A stretch of 64,000 nt of DNA from Mycolicibacterium moriokaense (GCF_003347205.1 NZ_QQBJ01000029.1:19760-83759); one strand, 5' to 3'; positions 1 to 10,209 are shown, numbered from the stretch's first letter. Notes: a model not told the origin generated them from the letters alone. A program made the numbers and translations.

Positions 1-1
1 C

Positions 2-781
2 TCGTGGATGTTCGGCTACGACTCAGAAGCCGGGGCCGCGAATGTAGCGCCCATCGACTTCGCGGGCGGCACAGTGGTTCACATCAACGCCGGTATGGCG
101 GGCCTGGTGCTCGCGCTGCTGCTCGGCAAGCGGGCCGGTTTCGGCAAGATGGCCTACCGTCCGCACAACGTGCCGTTCGTGCTGCTCGGTGCTGCCATCC
201 TGTGGTTCGGCTGGTACGGCTTCAACGTGGGCTCCGAGGGCGCTGCCGACATGATCGCGGGCAAGGTCTTCGTCAACACCACGGCGGCCACCGCTGCGGC
301 GATGCTGGCCTGGTTGTTGGTGGAGCGAATTCGTGACGGTCACGCCACCAGCGTCGGCGCCGCTTCGGGCATCGTCGCGGGCCTGGTCGCCATCACGCCC
401 GCCTGCGGTGCGCTGTCGCCGATCGGGTCGATCATCCTGGGTGCGATCGCTGGTGTGCTCTCAGCTCTCGCGATCGGGTTGAAGTACAAGCTCGGATACG
501 ACGATTCACTCGACGTCGTGGGTGTGCACCTCGTCGCGGGCTTGTGGGGCACCATCGGCATCGGCTTCTTGGCGACCGAAACCGGTCTGTTCTACGGTGG
601 CGGCATCAAGCAGTTGGTCGTGCAGTTGGTAATCGCTCTGTCGGCAGTGGCATTCACCGGCGTCATGACCCTCATCATCGCCTTCATCGTCAAGCCGCTG
701 GGCTGGCGTGTCAGCGAAGAAGACGAGGACACCGGCATCGATGAAACTGAACATGCCGAAACGGCTTATGAACTCGTCTGA
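2..781 (+). CDS. amt: Ammonium transporter Amt (5' end outside window)
   Basis: This is the C-terminal part (about 260 residues) of an inner-membrane ammonium channel; the reading frame is open from base 2, so the start lies upstream of the window. Both signature pore histidines are visible: one in the segment GGTVVHINAG near the left edge and one in VGVHLVAGLWG. Hydrophobic segments continue to an acidic cytoplasmic tail (EEDEDTGIDETEH). glnB starts 33 bp downstream; in the family PII binds Amt from the cytoplasm and closes the channel when nitrogen is plentiful, so the pair is expected to be co-transcribed. Confidence 0.96.
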   Translation, partial: SWMFGYDSEAGAANVAPIDFAGGTVVHINAGMAGLVLALLLGKRAGFGKMAYRPHNVPFVLLGAAILWFGWYGFNVGSEGAADMIAGKVFVNTTAATAAAMLAWLLVERIRDGHATSVGAASGIVAGLVAITPACGALSPIGSIILGAIAGVLSALAIGLKYKLGYDDSLDVVGVHLVAGLWGTIGIGFLATETGLFYGGGIKQLVVQLVIALSAVAFTGVMTLIIAFIVKPLGWRVSEEDEDTGIDETEHAETAYELV

Positions 782-1153
<372 letters not shown>

Positions 1154-1234
1154 TCCAGCCGTGAGTTGAGACGTCGTCTCCCGGCCTCGAACCGTGAGCG
1201 TGAACAGGTAAAGGGCCGGGGGAGGACACACGAA

Positions 1235-3715
1235 ATGACTGAGCAGAAACCAGATTCCGCCGCCGGCGCCCCGTCGAAAGGGGTACCGGCGGCGGGCTCG
1301 TCCAAGGCCGCAACCGATCTCACCGCGGCGATCCGCAAGCTGTTGTCGGGCTCCCGCCACCTCGACGCCGCCGAACTCCGCGACGCCCTGCTCGACCTGC
1401 ACGAATTCTGGCTGTCGGCAAAGGCGACCGACATCGGGATCACTCCCACCAGCGGCTTCGCGATCGTTGCCACCGGCGGGCTCGGGCGCCGCGAGCTGTT
1501 GCCGTATTCCGACCTTGATCTGATGCTGCTGCATGACAACTTGCCCAAGAAGCTCGTCAGCGAGGTCGCCGAGAATCTCTGGTACCCGTTGTGGGACGCC
1601 AATATCCGGCTCGACCACAGCGTTCGCACCGTGCCCGAGGCGATGAAGGTTGCGGCCTCAGACATCTCGGCGGGGCTTGCGATGCTGGAGGTGCGTCACA
1701 TCGCGGGCGACTCCGATCTGTCCTCGCTGCTGGTCGGTGGTGCACGGCGGCAGTGGCGCACCGGAATCGCCTCACGCTTCGACGAACTCGTCGAGCACAC
1801 CAGGCAGCGGTGGGCACGCAGCGGCCAGATCGCCCACCGCGCCGAGCCCGACCTGAAGACCGGCAGAGGCGGCCTGCGCGACGTCCAGCTGCTCAACGCG
1901 CTGGCGATCGCGCAACTGGCCGATGTCTACCCGAGCCGGTCGTCGGCGTCACCGACCGAAACGCTCGGCGACGCGCACCTCGCGCTGCTCAATGTCCGCA
2001 CCGAATTGCACCGGGTGTCCGGCCGCGGCCGCGACCTGGTGCTGGCGCAGCACGCCGACGAGATCGGCGCCGCCCTTCGCATCGGTGACCGGTTCGACCT
2101 GGCGCGCATGCTCTCCGACGCCGCCCGCACCATCAGCTTCTACGTCGACGCCGGTCTGCGTACGGCTGGTAATGCGTTGCCGCGCCGCGGATTCGCCGCC
2201 TTCCGGCGCCCGGTGCGCAGGCCGCTCGACGAAGGCGTCATCGAGTTCGGCGGCGAGGTCATCCTGGCGCGCGACGCCCGGCCCGAGCGCGATCCCGGCC
2301 TCATCCTGCGCGTTGCCGCCGCTTCGGCCACCACCGGACTGCCGATGGCGGCGTCGACATTGGCCCGGCTCGGCGAAACCGCGCCCGAACTGCGCACGCC
2401 GTGGCCGCGACAGGCCCTCAAGGACCTCCTGGTGATGCTGGCCGCCGGACCGAGCGCGGTAGCCACCATCGAGGCCCTCGACCGCACCGGGCTGTGGGGC
2501 CGCCTGTTCCCGGAATGGGGAGCGGTGCGTGACCTGCCACCGCGCGACGTCGTGCACATCTGGACGGTGGATCGCCATCTGGTCGAAACAGTCTCGCGGG
2601 CAAGCGCGTTCACCACTCGTGTGTCGCGGCCCGATCTGCTGTTGCTCGGTGCGTTGTGTCACGACATCGGCAAGGGTAGGGGTGGAGACCACAGCGTGAT
2701 CGGCGCCGAGCTCGCCACCCAGGTCGGCACCCGGCTCGGTTTGTGGCCATCCGACATCGAACTGCTCTCCAAGGTGGTGCGGTATCACCTGCTGCTGCCC
2801 CACACCGCGACGCGCCGCGACCTTCAGGACCCCAAGACCATCGACACTGTGGTTCAGGCGCTGGACGGCGACACCGTGCTGCTGGAGCTGTTGCACGTGC
2901 TCGCCGAGGCCGACTCCCTGGCGACCGGGCCAGGGGTGTGGGGCGACTGGAAGGCGTCGCTGATCGGAGATCTGGTCCGGCGCTGCCGGCTGGTGATGGC
3001 CGGTGAAGCGCTGCCGATGCCTGATCCGGTTGACCCGCATCATCTTTCACTGGCGGCCACAGTAGGCGTGCACGTGGAGATGACACCGGGGGACAGCCCG
3101 CACATCTACAACGTCACGATGATCGCGCCGGACCAGCGCGGGCTGCTGTCGAAAGCCGCCGGAGTGCTGGCGCTGAATTCGCTTCGGGTGCACTCGGCGT
3201 CGGTCAACGGCCACCAGGGTTCGGCGATCAACAGTTTCGTGGTGTCACCGCACTTCGGTTCGCCGCCTGCCGTCGAGTTGCTACGACAGCAGCTCATCCT
3301 GGCCCTCGACGGTGAACTCGACGTGCTCGCATCGCTGGATCGCCGCGACCGCGAAGCCGCGCAGCACGGCACCGCGCGCGCCGGCGAGGTGCTGGCCGCG
3401 GTGCCCATCAACTACGCAACGGCGCCGCCGAAGATTCTGTGGGCCGAGGGCGTGGAGCCCGGCGACCTGGTGGTGCAGATCCGCTCCACCGACCGTGCGG
3501 GCCTGCTGGCGCGGCTGACCGCGGTGTTCGAACGCGATGGCGTGGACATCGCCTGGGCGAAGGTGACCACGCTCGGCTCGTCGGTCGTCGACCTGTTCGG
3601 CATCGTGATGCCCGCCGCCGCCGCCGGTGACGGCAGCCGCGACGAGCTGGAACGGGATCTGTACGCCGTGCTGCCCGCGCCGCCGCCCGCGAAGCCGGTG
3701 TCAGAGGCCAGCTAG
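1235..3715 (+). CDS. glnD: PII nucleotidyltransferase / deadenylylase GlnD
   Basis: An enzyme of 826 residues that attaches and removes the nucleotide on PII. Domains in order: nucleotidyltransferase with GGLGRRE...SDLDLMLL near residue 85; HD hydrolase with [12 protein letters not shown] near residue 475; and two ACT domains starting near residues 620 and 740 that bind glutamine. The frame is open from an upstream ATG at 1166, but the ATG at 1235 has a strong GGGGGAGGA site just before it and a start (MTEQKPDS) typical of mycobacterial GlnD, so 1235 is preferred. It follows glnB by 81 bp and completes the amt-glnB-glnD operon. Confidence 0.95.
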   Translation: MTEQKPDSAAGAPSKGVPAAGSSKAATDLTAAIRKLLSGSRHLDAAELRDALLDLHEFWLSAKATDIGITPTSGFAIVATGGLGRRELLPYSDLDLMLLHDNLPKKLVSEVAENLWYPLWDANIRLDHSVRTVPEAMKVAASDISAGLAMLEVRHIAGDSDLSSLLVGGARRQWRTGIASRFDELVEHTRQRWARSGQIAHRAEPDLKTGRGGLRDVQLLNALAIAQLADVYPSRSSASPTETLGDAHLALLNVRTELHRVSGRGRDLVLAQHADEIGAALRIGDRFDLARMLSDAARTISFYVDAGLRTAGNALPRRGFAAFRRPVRRPLDEGVIEFGGEVILARDARPERDPGLILRVAAASATTGLPMAASTLARLGETAPELRTPWPRQALKDLLVMLAAGPSAVATIEALDRTGLWGRLFPEWGAVRDLPPRDVVHIWTVDRHLVETVSRASAFTTRVSRPDLLLLGALCHDIGKGRGGDHSVIGAELATQVGTRLGLWPSDIELLSKVVRYHLLLPHTATRRDLQDPKTIDTVVQALDGDTVLLELLHVLAEADSLATGPGVWGDWKASLIGDLVRRCRLVMAGEALPMPDPVDPHHLSLAATVGVHVEMTPGDSPHIYNVTMIAPDQRGLLSKAAGVLALNSLRVHSASVNGHQGSAINSFVVSPHFGSPPAVELLRQQLILALDGELDVLASLDRRDREAAQHGTARAGEVLAAVPINYATAPPKILWAEGVEPGDLVVQIRSTDRAGLLARLTAVFERDGVDIAWAKVTTLGSSVVDLFGIVMPAAAAGDGSRDELERDLYAVLPAPPPAKPVSEAS

Positions 3716-3763
3716 GCAGGACGGTGGGCGGGAGCGGTACGGCAGGGGAAGTAGGGTGGACGC

Positions 3764-5329
3764 GTGTTTGAATCCCTGTCCGATCGGCTGACCGGTGTCC
3801 TTTCCGGACTGCGCGGCAAGGGGCGGCTGACCGACGCCGACATCGACGCGACCACGCGTGAGATCCGGCTGGCGCTGCTGGAGGCCGACGTCTCGCTGGC
3901 CGTGGTCCGCGAGTTCGTCGCCCGCATCAAAGACCGCGCCCGCGGTGCTGAGGTGTCGGCCGCCCTCAACCCGGCCCAGCAGGTCATCAAGATCGTCAAC
4001 GAGGAACTGATCGGGATCCTCGGCGGCGAGACCCGGCAGCTGGCCTTTGCGAAGACGCCGCCGACCGTGGTGATGCTCGCGGGCCTGCAGGGCTCGGGTA
4101 AGACGACCTTGGCCGGCAAGCTCGCCAAATGGCTTAAGGGACAAGGTCATACGCCGCTGCTCGTGGCCTGCGACCTGCAGCGTCCCGGCGCGGTGAACCA
4201 GCTGCAGGTGGTCGGCGGCCAGGCCGGGGTCGAGGTCTTCGCGCCGCACCCCGGCACATCCGCCGACGGGGCCGCCGACGCCGCACCCGGCGACCCGGTC
4301 AAGGTGGCATCCGACGGCATGGTGGAGGCCAGGACCAGGCACTTCGACGTCGTCATCGTCGACACCGCGGGCCGGCTGGGCATCGACGACGAGTTGATGG
4401 CGCAGGCCGCCTCGATCCGTGAGGCCATCGACCCCGACGAGGTGCTGTTCGTCGTCGACGCGATGATCGGCCAGGACGCCGTCACCACCGCCGAGGCGTT
4501 CCGCGAGGGCGTCGGGTTCACCGGCGTCGTGCTCACCAAACTCGACGGCGACGCCCGCGGTGGCGCCGCGCTGTCGGTGCGCGAGGTGACCGGCGTGCCG
4601 ATCCTGTTCGCGTCGGCCGGCGAGAAGCTCGACGACTTCGACGTGTTCCACCCTGACCGGATGGCCAGCCGCATCCTGGGCATGGGCGACGTGCTGACCC
4701 TCATCGAGCAGGCCGAGCAGGTCTTCGACGCGCAGCGCGCCGAGGAGGCCGCCGCCAAGATCGGCTCGGGCGAGCTGACGCTGGAGGACTTCCTCGACCA
4801 GATGTTGGCCATCCGCAAGATGGGTCCCATCGGCAACCTGCTGGGCATGCTGCCCGGCGCGGGGCAGATGAAGGACGCGCTCGCCGCGGTGGACGACAGC
4901 CAATTGGACCGGGTGCAGGCGATCATCCGCGGCATGACGCCGCAGGAGCGCGCCGACCCGAAGATCATCAACGCCTCGCGACGGCTGCGCATCGCCAACG
5001 GCTCCGGTGTGGCGGTGTCCGAGGTGAACCAGCTCGTGGACCGTTTCTTCGAGGCCCGCAAGATGATGTCGCAGATGGCCGGGCAGATGGGAATGCCGTT
5101 CGCCCGCAAGGGTTCTTCGCGCAAGAATGCGAAGAACAAGAAGAAGGGCAAGAAGGGCGGGCGAGGTCCGACGCCGCCGAAGGTGCGCAGCCCGTTCGGT
5201 GCGGGCGCGGGCGCGGCAGATGTGCCTCCCGGGTTTCCCGACCTGTCCAACATGCCGAAGGGTCTCGACGAGCTGCCTCCGGGATTGGCCGATATCGATT
5301 TGTCGAAGCTGAAGTTCCCGAAGAACTGA
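3764..5329 (+). CDS. ffh: Signal recognition particle protein Ffh
   Basis: The GTPase subunit of the signal recognition particle, which binds 4.5S RNA and delivers ribosomes making membrane proteins to FtsY. It has 521 residues and starts with GTG. Visible parts are the N domain (FESLSDRLTGVLSGLRGKG), the G1 loop GLQGSGKTT near residue 106, DTAGRL near 199, TKLDGDARGG near 258, and the methionine-rich M domain from about 325 with RKMGPIGNLLGMLPG. The C-terminal tail is long, Lys/Arg-rich then Pro/Gly-rich. Its stop overlaps the next start by one base (TGATG), so the amidohydrolase is translationally coupled. Confidence 0.97.
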   Translation: MFESLSDRLTGVLSGLRGKGRLTDADIDATTREIRLALLEADVSLAVVREFVARIKDRARGAEVSAALNPAQQVIKIVNEELIGILGGETRQLAFAKTPPTVVMLAGLQGSGKTTLAGKLAKWLKGQGHTPLLVACDLQRPGAVNQLQVVGGQAGVEVFAPHPGTSADGAADAAPGDPVKVASDGMVEARTRHFDVVIVDTAGRLGIDDELMAQAASIREAIDPDEVLFVVDAMIGQDAVTTAEAFREGVGFTGVVLTKLDGDARGGAALSVREVTGVPILFASAGEKLDDFDVFHPDRMASRILGMGDVLTLIEQAEQVFDAQRAEEAAAKIGSGELTLEDFLDQMLAIRKMGPIGNLLGMLPGAGQMKDALAAVDDSQLDRVQAIIRGMTPQERADPKIINASRRLRIANGSGVAVSEVNQLVDRFFEARKMMSQMAGQMGMPFARKGSSRKNAKNKKKGKKGGRGPTPPKVRSPFGAGAGAADVPPGFPDLSNMPKGLDELPPGLADIDLSKLKFPKN

Positions 5330-6399
5330 TGCGACTGCACGTCCGGGGCCGGGGACTGCCCGACGAGGCGCCGGTCGAGTGGTGGATCGTCGACGGCGTC
5401 TTGAGCGCCGAACCGGTGGCGGACGCGCGGACGGTCTTTGACGGCGGCTGGATCGTGCCCGGTCTCGTCGACGCGCACTGCCACGTCGGCCTCGGCGACC
5501 ACGGACCGATCGACAACCTCGACGAGTGCGTCGAACAGGCCGAGACCGAACGTGGCGTTGGCGCCCTGCTGCTGCGCGACTGCGGGTCGCCCTTCGACAC
5601 CCGCGCTCTCGACGATCGTGACGACCTGCCCCGCATCATCAGGCACGGTCGCCATCTGGCCCGTCCGAAGCGCTATGAGCGCGGTTTCGCGATCGAGTTG
5701 GAGGACGAGTGGCAGTTGCCGCGGGCCGTCGCCGAGCAGGCGCGGTGGGGCGACGGCTGGGTCAAGCTCGTCGGCGACTGGATCGACAGGGAGGTCGGCG
5801 ACCTGGCCCCGCTGTGGTCTGACGACGTGCTGGTGGCGGCGATGGAGGCCGCGCACGCCGAGGGCGCGCGCGTCACCGCTCACGTGTTCAGCGAGGACGC
5901 TCTGCCGGGGCTGATCAAAGCGGGGATCGACTGCATCGAGCACGGCACCGGGCTCACCGACGACACCATCGCGCTGATGGTCGAGCACGGCACGGCGCTG
6001 GTGCCGACGCTGATCAACGTCGAGAACTTCCCCGGCATCGCCGACGGCGCGGCGAAGTATCCGACGTATGCCGCCCACATGCGCGACCTCTACGAGCGGT
6101 GCCCCGCCCGCATCGCCGCCGCCCACGAGGCGGGTGTGCCGATATTCGCCGGGACCGACGCGGGCAGCATGGTCGTCCACGGTCGCATCGGCGACGAGAT
6201 CGACGCGCTGAAGCGGGTCGGGATGACGCCGAGCGAGGCGCTGGGCGCGGCGAGTTGGACGGCGCGCGACTGGCTGGGCAGGCCGTCACTGGAGCATGGG
6301 GCGCCGGCCGACCTGGTCTGTTACACCGAGGACCCGCGCTCGGGCGCCGCTGTCATCGACCATCCGGCGCTGGTGGTGCTGCGCGGGCGCGCGTACTAG
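5329..6399 (+). CDS. Amidohydrolase family protein
   Basis: A 356-residue TIM-barrel metal-dependent hydrolase of the imidazolonepropionase/prolidase-like amidohydrolase superfamily. Metal-binding motifs are visible: DAHCHVG (HxH, near residue 47), VTAHVFS, CIEHGTG and GTDAGS (the catalytic aspartate region), with a C-terminal beta sandwich (GAPADLVCY). The substrate cannot be read from sequence. It overlaps the ffh stop by one base; M. tuberculosis has an equivalent gene beside ffh (Rv2915c, from memory). It converges on the carboxypeptidase gene, with a small tandem repeat between them. Confidence 0.88.
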   Translation: MRLHVRGRGLPDEAPVEWWIVDGVLSAEPVADARTVFDGGWIVPGLVDAHCHVGLGDHGPIDNLDECVEQAETERGVGALLLRDCGSPFDTRALDDRDDLPRIIRHGRHLARPKRYERGFAIELEDEWQLPRAVAEQARWGDGWVKLVGDWIDREVGDLAPLWSDDVLVAAMEAAHAEGARVTAHVFSEDALPGLIKAGIDCIEHGTGLTDDTIALMVEHGTALVPTLINVENFPGIADGAAKYPTYAAHMRDLYERCPARIAAAHEAGVPIFAGTDAGSMVVHGRIGDEIDALKRVGMTPSEALGAASWTARDWLGRPSLEHGAPADLVCYTEDPRSGAAVIDHPALVVLRGRAY

Positions 6400-6412
6400 G
6401 TCCTAGGGCGTC

Positions 6413-6452
6413 GGGCCTAGGGTTGGGCCTAGGGTTGGGCCTAGGGTTGGGC
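6413..6452. repeat. 12-bp tandem repeat, three copies plus a partial
   Basis: GGGCCTAGGGTT is repeated perfectly at 6413-6424, 6425-6436 and 6437-6448, followed by a partial GGGC. It lies between the convergent amidohydrolase and carboxypeptidase genes and contains the carboxypeptidase stop codon (CTA at 6441-6443 read on the minus strand). Each unit contains the palindrome CCTAGG. Copy number could vary by slippage; without frame change the coding effect is limited to the last residues. Confidence 0.9.
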
Positions 6453-7268
6453 GAAGCCCCAGTCGAACAGGCCGATGGCCTGGCCGTACAGGTCGCCGTC
6501 GCCGTACATCTCCACCACGATCAGCCTGCGGTTGCCGCGTTGGGCCGCGGCGACGAATGTGTCGCGGGCGAGGTTGGTGTAGCCCGTTTTGCCTGCGATG
6601 GTGCCCGGGTAGCGGCTCAGCAGTTTGTTCTGGGCGGTGAGCGTCTTGCCGGGAAACTGCGCCGAGCGTTCCTGAAAGATCTGGGCGATCAGCGGATAGG
6701 TCAGGGCGGCACGGTAGATCACCGCGAGGTCGTGCGGGGTGGTGATGGACTCCCAGCCGGGCCCGTCGAGCCCCGACGGCGACGACGCCCGCGTGGATCG
6801 TGCGCCGACCGCGGCCGCCTTGCGGTTCATCGCGGCCACCGCGGCGCGCTGCCCACCCAGCATGTCGGCCAGCATGTTCGCCGCGTCGTTGCCCGACACC
6901 ATCAGCAGCGCCTCGAGCAGCTGGCGGGTGGTGTACGCCTGTCCGGGTTCCAGCCCGACACAAGAACATTCGACCTCGGTGTGCGACTGATTGGCACGCG
7001 CGAAGTTGTCGGGCCGCAGATTGTCGAGCACGACCATCGCGAGCAGCGGCTTGATGGTGCTGGCGGGCGCGTGCTGACCGTACGGATCGCGGGATGCCAA
7101 GATGCGTCCGGAGTCGAGGTCGGCGACCAGCCACGCCTGCGCGGGCCCGTCAGGTAGGTTGACCGCGCCCGCCGGCTGCACGCCCGGTTCGGCGTTCGCA
7201 GCCGGCGCAGCGACCGCCGAGCCCGTCAACGCGAGCGCGGTCATCAACGCAGCCAACATGTTTCGCAC
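6441..7268 (-). CDS. D-alanyl-D-alanine carboxypeptidase, S11 family (copy 1)
   Basis: A secreted or membrane-attached penicillin-binding protein that trims the terminal D-alanine of peptidoglycan stem peptides. The three S11 motifs are present: STIK (active serine), SGN in VSGNDAANML, and KTG in GKTGYTN. The N-terminus is a clear signal peptide ending AAPAANA. The open frame extends to a TTG at 7292; I prefer the GTG at 7268, which puts the hydrophobic segment right after the start, but the ribosome site is weak and the start is uncertain. It is a tandem paralogue of the next gene; its C-terminus lies in the 12-bp repeat array. Confidence 0.9.
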   Translation of the reverse strand: MRNMLAALMTALALTGSAVAAPAANAEPGVQPAGAVNLPDGPAQAWLVADLDSGRILASRDPYGQHAPASTIKPLLAMVVLDNLRPDNFARANQSHTEVECSCVGLEPGQAYTTRQLLEALLMVSGNDAANMLADMLGGQRAAVAAMNRKAAAVGARSTRASSPSGLDGPGWESITTPHDLAVIYRAALTYPLIAQIFQERSAQFPGKTLTAQNKLLSRYPGTIAGKTGYTNLARDTFVAAAQRGNRRLIVVEMYGDGDLYGQAIGLFDWGFAQP

Positions 7269-7358
7269 GGACGCCGAGCGTATCCTGTGCAAACGCTGGT
7301 TTTAGCCGCGCGGAGGTCTCGGATCCATTGCGGATCAACAACTTTTGATGACGTTGCG

Positions 7359-8237
7359 TTACAAGGACGCGATGCTGCGCTGCCGGTCCTGGGCGAAACC
7401 CCAGTCGAACAGGCCGATGGCCTGATCCCAGTACGTCGGGCCGCCCTCGGTGATCAGCCCGTACATCATCGCGATCACCAGCCGGCGACCGTCACGGTCG
7501 GCGGCAGCGACGAACGTCTTCTTGGCGGCGTCGGTGAAGCCGGTCTTGCCGCCCAGCGTGCCCGGGTAGCGGTGTAACAGTTCGTCGTCGTTGACCAGCG
7601 GCCTGTCACCGGCGGGCGCGGGGAACGCCGCCGCGGGCTGCGCGATGATCTGGGCGAACACCGGATTGGCCATCGCGGCCCGGAAGATGACGGCCAGGTC
7701 GTGCGGGGTGGTGGCGCCGGGGCCGCCGGGGCCGTCCAGCCCCGACGGCGTCGTCGCGTGGGTGCCCGACGCGCCGATCGCGGCGGCCTTGGCGTTCATC
7801 TTGGCGACGGCTGTGTCGTAACCGCCGATCATGTCGGCCAGCGCGTTGGCCGCGTCGTTTCCCGACATCAGCAGGATCGCGTCCAGGAGTTGGCGCGCGG
7901 TGTAGGTGCGGCCGGGTTCGATGCCCGCGCAGGTGCATTCGACGTGGGTGTCGGCGTCGGTGCCGACGACGGAGGCGTCGAGGTCTGTCACCTCGTCGAG
8001 CGCGGTCAGCACCAGCAGCGTCTTGATGGTGCTGGCGGGCGGATGAGGGATGTTCATGTCGCGCTCGGCCAGCACCTGGCCGGTGTCCATGTCGGCGACG
8101 ATCCACGCGGGCGCCGGCCCCTCGGGCGGTGCCACGTTGCCGATGGGCTGGATGTCCGGTTCGGCGTCGGCGAGGGGGACGACGGTCAGCGCGACCATGC
8201 TCAGGCATGCCGCGACGGCGATGAGAAACCTCCCCAT
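7359..8237 (-). CDS. dacB2: D-alanyl-D-alanine carboxypeptidase DacB2 (copy 2)
   Basis: A 292-residue S11 carboxypeptidase with a signal peptide (cleavage near PLADA) and the catalytic motifs STIK, SGN (MSGNDAANAL) and KTG (GKTGFTD). The C-terminal segment EGGPTYWDQAIGLFDWGFA closely resembles M. tuberculosis DacB2 (Rv2911) as I remember it, so this is the likely orthologue and the neighbour a lineage duplicate. It starts at an ATG and is divergent from the small NTF2-like gene 69 bp away. About 90 bp separate it from copy 1. Confidence 0.93.
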   Translation of the reverse strand: MGRFLIAVAACLSMVALTVVPLADAEPDIQPIGNVAPPEGPAPAWIVADMDTGQVLAERDMNIPHPPASTIKTLLVLTALDEVTDLDASVVGTDADTHVECTCAGIEPGRTYTARQLLDAILLMSGNDAANALADMIGGYDTAVAKMNAKAAAIGASGTHATTPSGLDGPGGPGATTPHDLAVIFRAAMANPVFAQIIAQPAAAFPAPAGDRPLVNDDELLHRYPGTLGGKTGFTDAAKKTFVAAADRDGRRLVIAMMYGLITEGGPTYWDQAIGLFDWGFAQDRQRSIASL

Positions 8238-8306
8238 GGGTCCAGCAGCCTAACGGCAGGCCGATGGCACCGCACCGAGCTCGGCTCGCCCGTGCAAGAT
8301 GGGGAC

Positions 8307-8729
8307 ATGCTGAGCCTCGAAGAGATCTCCGACCGCCTCGAACTGCAAGACCTGCTGATCCGCTACTCCGAGGCCATCGACCGGCGTGTGTTCGACGAAC
8401 TGGATGACATCTTCACCGAGGACGCCTACATCGACTACCGCGACACCGGCGGCATCGACGGCCGGTACCCGCAGGTCAAGGTGTGGCTGGCCGAGACGCT
8501 GCCCACCTATTTCGAGCGCAACGCCCACATGCTGGGCCTGCCCGCGATCAAGCTCGCCGGCGACACCGCCACCGCCCGCACATTCTGTTTCAACCCGATG
8601 GTGCTCAAGGGTGAGACGCCGAAGATCATGCAGGTCGGGGTCTGGTACGACGACGAGTTCGTGCGCACCGCCGCCGGCTGGCGGCTGTCCCGCCGCGTCG
8701 AGATCAAGTGCTACGACAAGATCCTCTAG
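8307..8729 (+). CDS. SnoaL/NTF2-like family protein
   Basis: A 140-residue cytosolic protein with the cone-shaped NTF2-like fold: an N-terminal helix pair (EISDRLELQDLLIRYSEAID), FDELDDIFTEDAYIDY, and a final sheet segment GWRLSRRVEIKCYDKIL. Members include small dehydratases and isomerases as well as non-catalytic proteins, so no reaction is assigned. The ATG at 8307 is the first sensible start, since the frame is open far upstream without coding character. It matches the conserved gene found just before rpsP in mycobacteria (Rv2910c position). Confidence 0.85.
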   Translation: MLSLEEISDRLELQDLLIRYSEAIDRRVFDELDDIFTEDAYIDYRDTGGIDGRYPQVKVWLAETLPTYFERNAHMLGLPAIKLAGDTATARTFCFNPMVLKGETPKIMQVGVWYDDEFVRTAAGWRLSRRVEIKCYDKIL

Positions 8730-8738
8730 ACAGCGCGA

Positions 8739-8769
8739 TTTCTCCCGGTAGGGGCGGTTCTGGCACAAT
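8739..8769 (+). promoter_or_regulatory. Candidate rpsP operon promoter
   Basis: TTTCTC at 8739-8744 and CACAAT at 8764-8769, spaced by 19 bp, 127 bp before the rpsP start. The rplS promoter region (12929-12959) has the same layout, sharing GCGATTTC and TCTGGCACAAT at identical spacing, which argues that this is a real shared ribosomal-protein promoter. Inferred from pattern only. Confidence 0.5.
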
Positions 8770-8895
8770 GGGCGGCTGTCTGCCGCAGGACTACGGCCCC
8801 GCAGTGGTCACACACGTAAGGCAAAACCGGATCCGGGCAGCCCGCCCGCGATCGCCGAATTGCAGCGTGGCAATCACAGGAGAGTTCGCTTAATC

Positions 8896-9441
8896 ATGGC
8901 TGTCAAGATCAAGCTCACCCGGCTTGGCAAGATCCGCAACCCCCAGTACCGCATCGCCGTCGCCGACGCGCGCACCCGCCGTGACGGCCGCTCCATCGAG
9001 GTCATCGGGCGCTATCACCCGAAGGAAGACCCGAGCCTCATCGAGATCGACTCCGAGCGCGCGCAATACTGGCTCGGCGTCGGCGCCCAGCCGACCGAAC
9101 CGGTGCTGGCCCTGCTGAAGATCACCGGCGACTGGCAGAAGTTCAAGGGTCTGCCCGGAGCGGAGGGCACGCTGAAGGTCAAGGAGCCCAAGCCCAGCAA
9201 GCTGGATCTGTTCAACGCCGCGCTGGCCGATGCCGATGGCGGCCCGAGCACCGAGGCCACCACGGCCAAGAAGAAGAAGGCACCAGCGAAGAAGGCCGCC
9301 AAGGCTGACACGGACACCGCCGAGGCCCCCGAGGCCCCCGAGGCCCCCGAGGCCGCGCCGGTCAAGGATCAGTCCGAGCCGGCCGCAGAGGGCGCCGACG
9401 CCGCAGCCGACGCTCCCGCCGAGCAGGCCGACGGCTCGTGA
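8896..9441 (+). CDS. rpsP: 30S ribosomal protein S16
   Basis: Ribosomal protein S16 of the small subunit body. The conserved N-terminus [19 protein letters not shown] is unambiguous, and an AGGAGA site precedes the ATG. The protein has 181 residues, about twice the usual bacterial length; the extra C-terminus is rich in Lys, Ala, Glu and Pro ([12 protein letters not shown], then three EAP repeats) and probably disordered, as in other mycobacteria. It is the first gene of the rpsP-khpA-rimM-trmD operon; the next gene overlaps its stop (GTGA). Confidence 0.97.
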   Translation: MAVKIKLTRLGKIRNPQYRIAVADARTRRDGRSIEVIGRYHPKEDPSLIEIDSERAQYWLGVGAQPTEPVLALLKITGDWQKFKGLPGAEGTLKVKEPKPSKLDLFNAALADADGGPSTEATTAKKKKAPAKKAAKADTDTAEAPEAPEAPEAAPVKDQSEPAAEGADAAADAPAEQADGS

Positions 9442-9680
9442 GCTCGGTCGTGGTCGACGCCGTCGAGCACCTCGTCCGCGGCATCGTGGACAACCCCGAC
9501 GATGTCCGGGTCGACATGGTGACCTCGCGCCGCGGTCGCACCGTCGAGGTGCATGTACACCCAGAAGACCTCGGCAAGGTCATCGGCCGTGGCGGCCGGA
9601 CCGCGACCGCGCTGCGCACGCTGGTCGCGGGCATCGGCGGCCGCGGCATCCGCGTCGACGTGGTGGACACCGACCAGTAG
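9438..9680 (+). CDS. khpA: KH-domain RNA-binding protein KhpA
   Basis: An 80-residue single KH-domain protein with the GxxG RNA-binding loop in [16 protein letters not shown]. KhpA proteins pair with KhpB/Jag and affect cell-envelope growth in other bacteria. The GTG start overlaps the rpsP stop by four bases, so it is translationally coupled. The position between rpsP and rimM is conserved across actinobacteria. Confidence 0.93.
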   Translation: MSSVVVDAVEHLVRGIVDNPDDVRVDMVTSRRGRTVEVHVHPEDLGKVIGRGGRTATALRTLVAGIGGRGIRVDVVDTDQ

Positions 9681-9687
9681 CGTCGGC

Positions 9688-10206
9688 ATGGACCTGGTAG
9701 TCGGGCGGGTCGTCAAGGCGCACGGCATCACCGGCGAGGTGGTGGTGGAGGTCCGCACCGACGACCCCGAGGCGCGGTTCGCCCCCGGCGCCGAATTGCG
9801 GGCCCGCCCCAAGAGCGGGCCGGAGCACACCGTGGTCGTCGAGTCGGCGCGCGAGCACAGCGGGCGCCTGCTGGTGCGGCTGGCGGGCGTCACCGACCGA
9901 AGCGCCGCGGAAACGTTGCGCGGCAACCTCTTTCTGGTCGACACCGATGAGCTCCCGCCGATCGACGATCCCGACGAGTTCTACGATCACCAACTCGAGG
10001 GTCTGCGGGTGGTGACCACGGACGGCCGCCTGGTCGGCAACGTCAACGAAGTCCTGCACACCGCGGCGGGCGAGCTGTTGTCGGTCACCTCGGAGACCGG
10101 CGCCGAGGTGCTGGTGCCGTTCGTCAGCGCGATCGTCACCGATGTCTCCATGTCGAGCCGGACCATCGAGATCGACCCGCCCGACGGCCTGCTGGAGCTG
10201 GGCTGA
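9688..10206 (+). CDS. rimM: 16S rRNA processing protein RimM
   Basis: A 172-residue ribosome maturation factor for the 30S head that binds S19. The N-terminal RimM beta-barrel begins [17 protein letters not shown] and the C-terminal PRC-barrel includes [21 protein letters not shown]. The open frame extends upstream through khpA in a different frame; the ATG at 9688 fits the family start exactly. It lies 7 bp after khpA and 3 bp before trmD. Confidence 0.96.
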   Translation: MDLVVGRVVKAHGITGEVVVEVRTDDPEARFAPGAELRARPKSGPEHTVVVESAREHSGRLLVRLAGVTDRSAAETLRGNLFLVDTDELPPIDDPDEFYDHQLEGLRVVTTDGRLVGNVNEVLHTAAGELLSVTSETGAEVLVPFVSAIVTDVSMSSRTIEIDPPDGLLELG

Positions 10207-10209
10207 CCG

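Noticed and set aside
7701-8306. N-terminal extension of the NTF2-like gene through the DacB2 region
   Set aside because: It is antisense to DacB2, Gly/Arg/Val-rich without structure; the ATG at 8307 starts the conserved domain.
9316-9357. Gln/Glu/Ala/Pro tandem codons in rpsP (EAP repeat) as a signal of recombination
   Set aside because: Low-complexity C-terminal extensions of S16 are normal in mycobacteria; only three short repeats are present.
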